A DNA stretch of 11,641 nt from an uncultured Actinomycetes bacterium. GTDB lineage: Bacteria > Actinomycetota > Thermoleophilia > Solirubrobacterales > 70-9. The translations under genes and the position numbers were made by a program. The stretch is taken from assembly GCA_937907435.1 (NCBI GenBank), contig CALCIA010000010.1, forward strand, positions 1-11,641. Reading direction: 5' to 3'. This document shows positions 6,315-11,641 of the stretch, piece by piece. Numbering within the stretch: position 1 is the first letter of the stretch; every line of letters begins with the position of its first letter. The notes below the pieces were generated by a model. The model had not been told where the DNA came from, ran no database searches, and saw only the letters and a program-made list of their open reading frames with translations.

Positions 6315-7572
6315 GCGCCCAGGAGGCGGGACGGTGTCTGAGCGGCGAGCCTGCGTCGAGTGCCTGCGCCGCTCGTGGCTGCTCGCGCTGCTCGGCCCCT
6401 ACCTGGAGAAGACGGCGACCGGCAAGGTCGGGCGGCGCTCGCCGGAACTGCTGCGGCTGAGCAACGAGGACCTGGTCGAGGTCGTCGCGCCGGGCGCGGG
6501 ACCGAGGCTGATCGGCGAGGTCGAGGCGCGCGACGAGGCGTGGTTCGCCGAGCGGCTCGAGGAGGCCGAGTGCTGGGCGATCTGCCGTCACGACGACCGC
6601 TATCCGCCGGGGCTGCGGGATGCAGACGATGCCCCGTGGGCGCTGCTCGGTCGCGGCGCCCCGGGATTGCTGGAGGCGATCGAGCCGCAGGCGGCGGTGA
6701 CGATCGTCGGCTCGCGCCGCGCCACCTCCTACGGGCGCGAGGTGGCGCGCGACCTGGCGCGGGAGCTCGCCACCGCGGGCCTCGTCGTGATCAGCGGCCT
6801 CGCCTTCGGGATCGACGCCTGCGCCCACCGCGGCGCCCTCGACGCGGGCGGCAAGACGATCGCGGTGCTCGGCTGCGGCCCCGACACCTCCTACCCGGCC
6901 GCCCACCGCGGCCTCTGGCGGTCGATCGCCGAGACCGGCGTCGTGATCTCCGAGCTGCCGCCCGGCTCGACCCCCTGGCGCTGGAGCTTCCCGGCCCGCA
7001 ACCGGGTGATGGCGGCGCTCGCCGGGATGACCGTGGTGGTCGAGGCGGCGGCGCGGTCGGGCTCGCTGATCACCGCCGACCTCGCCGCCGAGCTGGGCCG
7101 TGACCTCGGCGCCGTCCCCGGCCCGGTCACCTCGCGCGCCTCGGCCGGTCCCAACGAGCTGCTCGCCGGCGGCGCCTGCGTGGTCCGTGACGCCCAGGAC
7201 GTCCTCGACGCGATGCTCGGCGCCGGTGCCGAGCATCTCCAGCGCACCGGCCCGCCGCTCGACGAGGAGCTTGCGATCGTCCTCAGCGCGGTCGAGGCCG
7301 GCGCGGCCAACGCCGACGCGATCGCCGCGGCGATCGGCTCCACAGGCCGGACTGCCGCCGGCGGGGCTACGTCCGCGCTCGTAAGTGCCGGCGACGCTCC
7401 GAATCACGTCGACCCGGACGACGCGGCACCGCGCTCCATCGATCTCGTGGGCCGGCGCGTGTCCATCGCCCTCGCCCGCCTGGAGCTGCTCGGCTACCTC
7501 GCGGCCACGCCGACCGGCACCGTCACCCGCACGCTGCTCGCCGCGCCGACCCCCTCCGGGGCCGGCAATTGA
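6307..7572 (+). CDS. dprA: DNA-processing protein DprA
   Basis: Binds incoming single-stranded DNA and loads RecA during natural transformation. The Rossmann-like core shows GSRRATSYG (from residue 135), SGLAFGIDACAHRGAL (163-178), VLGCGPDTSYPAAH, SFPARNRVMA and ARSGSLITADLA. An N-terminal part with CVEC lies before the core, and a DprA-type winged helix ends the protein, split by an insert of about 40 polar residues (345-384). Two GTG starts, 6307 and 6334, each have a purine-rich ribosome site (AAGGAGGG at 6296-6303 and AGGAGG at 6321-6326). The first overlaps the comM stop by 8 nt and gives 421 residues; the second has better spacing and gives 412. I annotate the longer form, but the second may be the main one. 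Confidence 0.95.
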   Translation: MSERPGGGTVSERRACVECLRRSWLLALLGPYLEKTATGKVGRRSPELLRLSNEDLVEVVAPGAGPRLIGEVEARDEAWFAERLEEAECWAICRHDDRYPPGLRDADDAPWALLGRGAPGLLEAIEPQAAVTIVGSRRATSYGREVARDLARELATAGLVVISGLAFGIDACAHRGALDAGGKTIAVLGCGPDTSYPAAHRGLWRSIAETGVVISELPPGSTPWRWSFPARNRVMAALAGMTVVVEAAARSGSLITADLAAELGRDLGAVPGPVTSRASAGPNELLAGGACVVRDAQDVLDAMLGAGAEHLQRTGPPLDEELAIVLSAVEAGAANADAIAAAIGSTGRTAAGGATSALVSAGDAPNHVDPDDAAPRSIDLVGRRVSIALARLELLGYLAATPTGTVTRTLLAAPTPSGAGN

Positions 7573-7620
7573 TTCCATGGCGCCGAGCTCCGAGGGGGGA
7601 AGGGACGGAAGCCCTGCGAG

Positions 7621-7676
7621 TGCCGCGGATGCCCTGCCGACCCGGGCTGGCTGTGGTCGGCAGGGCATCCGCGGCA
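7621..7676. repeat. Perfect 22-bp hairpin with conserved 12-nt loop (hairpin B)
   Basis: Positions 7621-7642 are exactly complementary to 7655-7676 around the loop CGGGCTGGCTGT (7643-7654). An outer 5-bp pairing (7611-7615 with 7683-7687) can extend it after a short interrupted region. The loop matches the hairpin at 11602-11641 at 11 of 12 positions while the stems are unrelated. It begins 49 nt after the dprA stop, but no T-run follows on either strand. Confidence 0.9.
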
Positions 7677-7709
7677 GTGCGGAGGGCCTGCGGGGAGGGA
7701 CGACACTCT

Positions 7710-7824
7710 TCCGCGACGCCTCCGCGACGGCCCCCGGACGAGTTCGCACTTCTCCGCGCTATCCGCGGATTACTGCGAACTCACCGTGGTGGGACCCGCC
7801 AAGTGTCACGGGAGGCGTCGCGGA
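7710..7824. repeat. 14-bp inverted repeat enclosing another hairpin
   Basis: Positions 7710-7723 are the exact reverse complement of 7811-7824 and enclose the hairpin at 7740-7782. The core word GACGCCTCC also recurs at 7859-7867 on the plus strand, so 7811-7819 can pair with either flank. This gives two mutually exclusive folds. A shorter version, GACGCCTC, is at 39-46. Confidence 0.7.
7740..7782. repeat. Hairpin with GTTCGC/GCGAAC base, first copy
   Basis: The outer 9-bp stem pairs 7740-7748 with 7774-7782, and the inner 6-bp stem pairs 7753-7758 with 7764-7769. A mostly unpaired 4-nt segment on each side separates them, and the loop CTATC is at 7759-7763. The stem base and the CTAT loop core match the hairpin at 7917-7960; the stem interiors differ. 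Confidence 0.75.
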
Positions 7825-7916
7825 GGACGTACAGAGGCGCGAGGAGGGCGCAGGTCGTGACGCCTCCGTGCGCCTCCCGCGCGGCTTCGTCCCCGAAGCG
7901 ACGATCCCGTCACCAC

Positions 7917-7960
7917 GCGTTCGCGGTTTCCCGTCCCTATGTACGGGAAACTGCGAACGC
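7917..7960. repeat. 18-bp hairpin with GTTCGC/GCGAAC base, second copy
   Basis: Positions 7917-7934 pair with 7943-7960 over 18 bp with one G-T pair (7925/7952), around the 8-nt loop CCCTATGT. The arms carry TTTCCCGT and ACGGGAAA, and the stem base GCGTTCGC/GCGAACGC resembles that of the hairpin at 7740-7782. It lies about 80 bp before thiD. No T-run follows. Confidence 0.85.
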
Positions 7961-7980
7961 AATCGGAGGGGTCCCCGGGC

Positions 7981-8002
7981 CGGGGCGCCGGCCGGCGCCC
8001 CG
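7981..8002. repeat. 22-bp perfect GC palindrome upstream of thiD
   Basis: This stretch is its own reverse complement, all G and C, centred on GGCC (7990-7993). It ends 23 nt before the candidate -10 box of thiD, so it overlaps or abuts the place of a -35 element. It could be an operator for a dimeric regulator, a transcription barrier, or an element of the repeat-rich spacer. It does not resemble a TPP riboswitch. Confidence 0.6.
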
Positions 8003-8025
8003 CCGCCCGCCTGGAAGCAACCATC

Positions 8026-8031
8026 TAGGCT
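8026..8031 (+). promoter_or_regulatory. Candidate -10 box for thiD
   Basis: TAGGCT fits TANNNT and ends 6 nt before the thiD ATG at 8038, a spacing that predicts a leaderless mRNA. No Shine-Dalgarno sequence is present. The short distance leaves no room for a riboswitch. Confidence 0.5.
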
Positions 8032-8037
8032 CCACGC

Positions 8038-8871
8038 ATGGCCGATAAACCGGTACCCGCGGTGCTGTCGATCGCCGGCTCGGACTCGGGCGGCGGGGCC
8101 GGGATCCAGGCTGACCTGAAGGCGTTCGCGCGCTGTGGCGTGCACGGGATGACGGCGATCACGGCGCTCACCGCGCAGAGCACGGTCGGGGTCGAGGCGG
8201 TCGAGCAGGTGGCGCCGGAGATGGTCGTCGCGCAGGTGCGGGCGGTCGCCGAGGACATCGGCGTCGACGCGGTGAAGATCGGGATGCTGGGCAACGCGGC
8301 GACCGTCGGCGCGGTGGTGGAGGCGCTCGGTTATGTGGGGGACGCGCCGGTCGTGCTCGACCCGGTGATGGTCGCCGAGTCCGGCGCCCGGCTGCTCGAC
8401 GACGACGCCCGCGACGCGTTGGTGAACGAACTGCTGCCGTTGGTGACGATCGCGACCCCGAACATCCCCGAGGCGCGGGTCCTCGCCGGGCTCGGCGAGG
8501 ACGCCTCCCAGGAGGAGCTCGCCCGTGCCGTGCACGCCCTGGGACCCAAGGCGGTGGTCGTCACCGGCGGCCACTCGGACGCCCTGGTCGACCTCTACTT
8601 CGACGGCGAGGAGCCGGTCGAGATCCCCGGCGAGCGCCACCCCGGCGAGGCCGCGCACGGCTCCGGCTGCACCCACTCCTCGGCGATCGCCGCCTTCCTC
8701 GCCCGCGGCGCCCAGCCGCTACAGGCGGCCGCGGCGGCGCGCCAGCTCGCCTCGCTCGCGGTCGGGGCCGGCCTCGACGGTTTGGGGAAGGGGCACGGCC
8801 CGGTCGACGTCTTCGACCTCGCCGCCCGCGCCCGCGCCGACGCGGAGCTCGCCGCCGAGGCGAGGAAATAG
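8038..8871 (+). CDS. thiD: Hydroxymethylpyrimidine/phosphomethylpyrimidine kinase
   Basis: Phosphorylates hydroxymethylpyrimidine and then its monophosphate with ATP, giving HMP-PP for thiamine synthesis; a ribokinase-fold enzyme. The 277-residue product opens with AVLSIAGSDSGGGAGIQADLKAF (the pyrimidine-binding region), followed by DAVKIGMLG, VVLDPVMVAESGARLL, the VVTGGH segment and the GSGC anion-hole motif at 208-211. These match ThiD over its whole length (usually about 265 residues), with a short Ala/Arg-rich C-terminal end. No thiE or thiM neighbours are seen, so it may serve salvage as well as synthesis. ATG 8038 lies 6 nt after a TANNNT box. The gap to ilvD is 31 nt, but ilvD appears to have its own promoter. 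Confidence 0.95.
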   Translation: MADKPVPAVLSIAGSDSGGGAGIQADLKAFARCGVHGMTAITALTAQSTVGVEAVEQVAPEMVVAQVRAVAEDIGVDAVKIGMLGNAATVGAVVEALGYVGDAPVVLDPVMVAESGARLLDDDARDALVNELLPLVTIATPNIPEARVLAGLGEDASQEELARAVHALGPKAVVVTGGHSDALVDLYFDGEEPVEIPGERHPGEAAHGSGCTHSSAIAAFLARGAQPLQAAAAARQLASLAVGAGLDGLGKGHGPVDVFDLAARARADAELAAEARK

Positions 8872-8890
8872 GGCACGGCGTCCCCGTCAG

Positions 8891-8896
8891 TAGATT
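8891..8896 (+). promoter_or_regulatory. Candidate -10 box for ilvD
   Basis: TAGATT fits TANNNT well and ends 6 nt before the ATG at 8903. The arrangement predicts a leaderless ilvD transcript and supports 8903 over the in-frame TTG at 8897. No -35 consensus is obvious. Confidence 0.5.
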
Positions 8897-8902
8897 TTGT
8901 CC

Positions 8903-10606
8903 ATGAGCATCGACGCAGGCAATACCGCGACCGGCCTCCCCCGACCCCGCTCGGCGACCGTCTTCGACGGCCCCGACCGCGCCCACGCGCGCGCCTACAT
9001 GAAGGGGATCGGCTTCGACGACGACGCCCTCTCGCGGCCGACGATCGGGATCGCCAACACCTGGACCGAGGCGATGCCCTGCAACTTCCACCTGCGCGGG
9101 CTCGCCGAGCACATCAAAGACGGCGTCCGCGCCGCGGGCGGCACGCCGATGGAGTTCAACACCGTCGCCGTCTCCGACGGGGTGACGATGGGCACCCAGG
9201 GGATGAAGGCATCGCTGATCAGCCGCGAGGTGATCGCCGACTCGATCGAGCTGATGGCGCGCGGCTACCAGTTCGACGCGATCGTCGCCCTCTGCGCCTG
9301 CGACAAGACGATCCCCGGCTGCGCGATGGCGCTCGCCCGGCTCGACGTGCCCTCGGTGCTGCTCTACGGCGGCTCGATCGCCCCTGGCCACTGGCACGGC
9401 CGCGATGTGACGATCCTCGACATCTTCGAGGCGATCGGCGCCCATGCCGCCGGCGAGATGACCGACGAGGAACTGCGCGAGCTGGAGGGTGTCGCCAGCC
9501 CCGGCGCGGGTGCCTGCGGCGGCCAGTTCACCGCCAACACGATGGCCTGCGCGTTCGAGGCGCTGGGGATCAGCGCGGGCGGCTCGGCGATGGTCCCGGC
9601 CGAAGGCGACGACAAGCCGACCGTCGCCGAGAAAGTCGGCGAGCTGGTGATCCGCGTGCTCGCCGAGGACATCACGCCGAGCAAGGTCATCACCAAGGGG
9701 TCGCTTGAAAACGCGGTCGCCTGCGTCTGTGCCTCGGGCGGCTCGACCAACGGCGTGCTGCACCTGATCGCGCTGGCGCACGAGCTCGGCATCGAGCTGA
9801 CCGTCGACGACTTCGAGCGCATCTCCCGCGCCACGCCGCTCTACGCCAGCCTCAAACCGGGCGGCCGCTTCGTCGCCACCGACCTCTACGCGGCGGGCGG
9901 CGTGCCGGTGATCCTCAAGCGCCTCGACGACGCCGGGCTCCTGCACCGCGACCAGCTCACGGTCACCGGGCAGACGATCGGCGAGGTCGCCGAATCGGCG
10001 ATCGAGGCGCCGGGCCAGGAGGTCGTGCTGCCGGTCGACGCGCCGCTGAAGCCGGAAGGCGGCCTCGCGATCCTGCGCGGCAACCTCGCCCCGGAAGGCG
10101 CGGTGGTGAAGGTCGCGGGCACCGAGCGCCGCAAGCAGTCCGGCCCCGCCCGCGTCTTCGAGTCCGAAGAGGAGTGTTTCCGCGCGGTCAAGGATCAGCA
10201 GATCAACCCCGGCGACATCGTCGTGATCCGGGGCGAGGGCCCGGTCGGCGGCCCCGGTATGCGCGAGATGCTGCAGGTGACGGCGGCGATCGTCGGCGAG
10301 GGCCTCGGCGAGTCGGTGGCGATGGTCACCGACGGCCGCTTCTCCGGCGCCACCCGCGGGCTGATGATCGGACACGTCGCCCCCGAGGCGGCGCAGGGCG
10401 GCCCGATCGCCGCGATCCAGGAGGGCGACCGGATCACCGTCGACATCGACGAGCGCAAGCTGGAGATCGACCTGCCCGACGACGTGATCGCCCAGCGCGC
10501 CGCCGCCTACGAGGCGCCCGCCCTGCCGCCCGAGCTCCAGCGCGGCGTGATGGGCAAGTACGCGGCGACGGTACTGTCCGCGGCCCACGGCGCCGTCACG
10601 AGCTGA
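8903..10606 (+). CDS. ilvD: Dihydroxy-acid dehydratase
   Basis: Iron-sulfur enzyme that dehydrates dihydroxy-isovalerate and dihydroxy-methylvalerate in valine, leucine and isoleucine synthesis. The 567-residue product matches family length. Three cysteines are placed as expected for cluster ligands: Cys60 in TEAMPCNFHL, Cys133 in CACDKTIPG and Cys205 in ACGGQFTANTM. Other family features are FNTVAVSDGVTMGTQGM, ASGGSTNGVLHL, GPVGGPGMREML and MVTDGRFSGATRG. The cluster type (2Fe-2S as in Mycobacterium and plants, or 4Fe-4S) cannot be proved, though a 2Fe-2S form is likely from the overall resemblance. ATG 8903 is preferred over TTG 8897 because of the -10 box at 8891. Its end overlaps the convergent hydrolase gene by 11 bp. 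Confidence 0.97.
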   Translation: MSIDAGNTATGLPRPRSATVFDGPDRAHARAYMKGIGFDDDALSRPTIGIANTWTEAMPCNFHLRGLAEHIKDGVRAAGGTPMEFNTVAVSDGVTMGTQGMKASLISREVIADSIELMARGYQFDAIVALCACDKTIPGCAMALARLDVPSVLLYGGSIAPGHWHGRDVTILDIFEAIGAHAAGEMTDEELRELEGVASPGAGACGGQFTANTMACAFEALGISAGGSAMVPAEGDDKPTVAEKVGELVIRVLAEDITPSKVITKGSLENAVACVCASGGSTNGVLHLIALAHELGIELTVDDFERISRATPLYASLKPGGRFVATDLYAAGGVPVILKRLDDAGLLHRDQLTVTGQTIGEVAESAIEAPGQEVVLPVDAPLKPEGGLAILRGNLAPEGAVVKVAGTERRKQSGPARVFESEEECFRAVKDQQINPGDIVVIRGEGPVGGPGMREMLQVTAAIVGEGLGESVAMVTDGRFSGATRGLMIGHVAPEAAQGGPIAAIQEGDRITVDIDERKLEIDLPDDVIAQRAAAYEAPALPPELQRGVMGKYAATVLSAAHGAVTS

Positions 10607-11510
10607 GGAATGCCTCCAGCAGCGCGTTGAACCGCAGCGGCCGCTCCAGCTGTGGGACGTGGCCGGTGCGCTCGAAGATCTCCAGGCGCGAGTGGGGGAT
10701 GCGGCGGTGGTAGGAGGCGGCCGCGGCGACCGGGATCACCCGGTCCGAGAGCCCCCAGACGATCATCGTCGGCATCTGGATCGTCGCCAGACGCTCACGG
10801 AAGTCGGTGCGGATCAGGTCGGCGAGCGCCGGCTCGAAGCCGTCCGCCTCGTGCAGCCCGTTGACGATCTGCTCGATCAGGATGTCGTCATCGAGCCGGT
10901 CGGGGAAGCGCACGAACGACTGGAAGACGGCGCGCCGCAGCCGCGGCCGGGCGACGATCTGCCGTCCCCGCTCGGCGAAGAGCGGAGAGAAGCGGCGCCA
11001 CGCCCAAGCCGTGACCACCGCCCGCTCCTCCGGCCGCCAGGTGTTGATGATCCCCGCGGCCGACACCAGCACCAGCCGCTCGAACGCCTCCGGCGCCGCC
11101 AGCGCCAGCTCGGTCGCGACCAGGCCGCCCATCGAGTTGCCGACCAGGGTCGCGCCGCCGAGCCCGAGCTTCTCGCAGAACTCCCGCACGAGACGTCCGT
11201 ACGCCTCCATGCCGATCGGCCACTCCGGCACGGGACTCGCCCCGAAGCCGGGCAGGTCGAGCGCCACGCAGCGCCGCCCGGCGGCGGCGAAGTGCGGCAG
11301 GTTCTCGAGCCAGTTCTGCCAGCACCCCGACACCCCGTGGATGAAGAGCAGCGGCTCGCCCGTCCCGATCTCGACGTAGTTGACGCTCGTCCCCGCCACC
11401 TCGACCCGCCGCAGGTGCTCCCGCCAATCGATCCGCGTCCACTCGCGATCGGACACCCCGTAGTCGTTCCCGGCGACGATCCGTGCGTCGATCGAGGTCG
11501 CCTGCTCCAT
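10596..11510 (-). CDS. Alpha/beta hydrolase fold protein, substrate unknown
   Basis: The 304-residue product is a soluble alpha/beta hydrolase with the full catalytic set: nucleophile Ser126 in GNSMGG, Asp256 in VWGLSDRVIP and His284 in RTGHVPQLERP, with the oxyanion HG at 58-59 (LLFIHGVSG). The N-terminal 40 residues lack the usual short lead-in and carry WTRIDWREHLRRV. The cap region (about 155-235) has Trp and Arg residues and no recognisable specificity motif. Related proteins include meta-cleavage hydrolases, esterases and haloalkane dehalogenase relatives, and I cannot choose among them. ATG 11510 is supported by a TANNNT box 6 nt upstream on the same strand. It is transcribed toward ilvD and overlaps its stop region, so there is no obvious functional link. 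Confidence 0.9.
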   Translation of the reverse strand: MEQATSIDARIVAGNDYGVSDREWTRIDWREHLRRVEVAGTSVNYVEIGTGEPLLFIHGVSGCWQNWLENLPHFAAAGRRCVALDLPGFGASPVPEWPIGMEAYGRLVREFCEKLGLGGATLVGNSMGGLVATELALAAPEAFERLVLVSAAGIINTWRPEERAVVTAWAWRRFSPLFAERGRQIVARPRLRRAVFQSFVRFPDRLDDDILIEQIVNGLHEADGFEPALADLIRTDFRERLATIQMPTMIVWGLSDRVIPVAAAASYHRRIPHSRLEIFERTGHVPQLERPLRFNALLEAFLSS

Positions 11511-11516
11511 CGGTCA

Positions 11517-11522
11517 AGCGTA
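11517..11522 (-). promoter_or_regulatory. Candidate -10 box for the hydrolase gene
   Basis: Read on the minus strand, TACGCT fits TANNNT and ends 6 nt before the ATG at 11510. As with thiD and ilvD this predicts a leaderless transcript. Confidence 0.45.
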
Positions 11523-11533
11523 GCCGGGGGTGC

Positions 11534-11595
11534 GGGGCCCCGCAGGCTGTCGCCCGGAAGGGACGGGGCCCCGCAAGCTGTCGCCCGGGAGGGAC
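11534..11595. repeat. Two tandem 31-bp repeats
   Basis: Units at 11534-11564 and 11565-11595 match at 29 of 31 positions. Each starts with the palindrome GGGGCCCC, followed by GCAGGCTGT (second unit GCAAGCTGT), then CGCCCGG and AAGGGAC or GAGGGAC. GCAGGCTGT is also the 3' part of the loop of the adjacent hairpin at 11602-11641. Confidence 0.85.
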
Positions 11596-11601
11596 GCGCC
11601 C

Positions 11602-11641
11602 CTCTCGCCACGGCCCGGGCAGGCTGTGGCCGTGGCGAGAG
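11602..11641. repeat. Hairpin with conserved 12-nt loop (hairpin C), cut by window end
   Basis: Positions 11602-11615 pair perfectly with 11628-11641 (14 bp) around the loop CGGGCAGGCTGT (11616-11627). The right arm reaches the last base of the window, so the stem may be longer. The loop differs by one base from each of the other two (hairpin A read on the minus strand, hairpin B on the plus). Confidence 0.85.

Larger units (their letters stand above)
7573..8037. other. 465-bp spacer rich in inverted repeats, no supported gene
   Basis: Between dprA and thiD no frame gives a credible protein. The stretch contains at least five strong inverted repeats: 7621-7676, 7710-7723 with 7811-7824, 7740-7782, 7917-7960 and a 22-bp palindrome at 7981-8002, plus a small 6-bp hairpin at 7884-7899. 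None is followed by a T-run. Its base composition is a little less GC-rich in places (for example the TTTCCC/GGGAAA arms). It also shares short words with the other two spacers, such as ggaagggacgg (7598-7608 and 11556-11566) and gggagggacg (7693-7702 and 11587-11596). Confidence 0.75.
11511..11641. other. Repeat-bearing spacer upstream of the hydrolase gene
   Basis: No gene is supported in the last 131 bp. The stretch carries the candidate hydrolase promoter, a tandem 31-bp repeat and a hairpin that runs to the window end. The next gene lies beyond the window. Confidence 0.6.

Noticed and set aside
7621..7676. Intrinsic terminator of dprA
   Set aside because: Position fits, but no T-run follows on either strand, the loop is unusually long and conserved, and the same element occurs in two other contexts.
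6187..7749. 520-codon open frame on the minus strand, and a 511-codon one at 4668-6203
   Set aside because: Both are shadows of comM and dprA, with biased Arg/Gly/Ala/Pro composition and no motifs.
7884..7899. Small 6-bp hairpin with a 4-nt loop
   Set aside because: Real pairing, but this size arises often by chance in such GC-rich DNA and it has no link to the other repeats.
7903..8037. TPP riboswitch before thiD
   Set aside because: No THI-box-like conserved segments are visible, and the -10 box lies only 6 nt before the start codon.
7385..8119. Open frame running from dprA through the spacer into thiD
   Set aside because: Out of frame with both genes, crosses all the inverted repeats, and has no recognisable domain.
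8561..10588. 675-codon open frame on the minus strand
   Set aside because: Antisense to thiD and ilvD, which have clear family matches; the translation is low-complexity with no recognisable domain.
11534..11641. CRISPR array
   Set aside because: The 31-bp units are directly adjacent with no spacers between them, and the third related segment is a hairpin with different arms. No cas gene is nearby.

Overview
This is a very GC-rich (roughly 70%) bacterial chromosome segment with a gene order typical of Actinomycetota: ribosomal protein S16, KhpA, TrmD, L19, signal peptidase I, RNase HII, YraN, ComM and DprA, followed by ThiD and IlvD. Putative -10 boxes of the form TANNNT sit 6-10 nt before several start codons, which suggests leaderless mRNAs and also fits that phylum. 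Several traits point to a lineage away from the well-studied genera (a deep-branching class such as Thermoleophilia is a guess from general similarity only): no rimM at its usual place, a long acidic tail on L19, tandem lepB genes and an inverted yraN.

Layout. 1-240: upstream spacer with a perfect 23-bp inverted repeat. 241-4380 (+): a translation, export and RNA-maintenance operon, rpsP-khpA-trmD-rplS-lepB1-lepB2-rnhB. 4279-4671 (-): yraN, convergent with and overlapping rnhB. 4821-7572 (+): comM and dprA, translationally overlapping, both linked to processing of incoming single-stranded DNA in natural transformation. 7573-8037: a 465-bp spacer packed with inverted repeats. 8038-8871 (+): thiD (thiamine pyrimidine branch). 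8903-10606 (+): ilvD (branched-chain amino acid synthesis). 10596-11510 (-): an alpha/beta hydrolase overlapping the end of ilvD by 11 bp. 11511-11641: upstream spacer with tandem 31-bp repeats and a hairpin that runs to the window edge.

The genes are mostly housekeeping. The least explained content is in the three spacers. Each holds a perfect hairpin whose stem sequence is unrelated to the others but whose 12-nt loop is almost the same, about C[GT]GGC[AT]GGCTGT. A second pair of hairpins in the 7573-8037 spacer shares a stem base (GTTCGC/GCGAAC) and a CTAT loop core with different, still complementary, stem interiors. Conserved loops on changing but paired stems suggest elements selected for folded structure. 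No transposase, CRISPR, tRNA or rRNA was seen.
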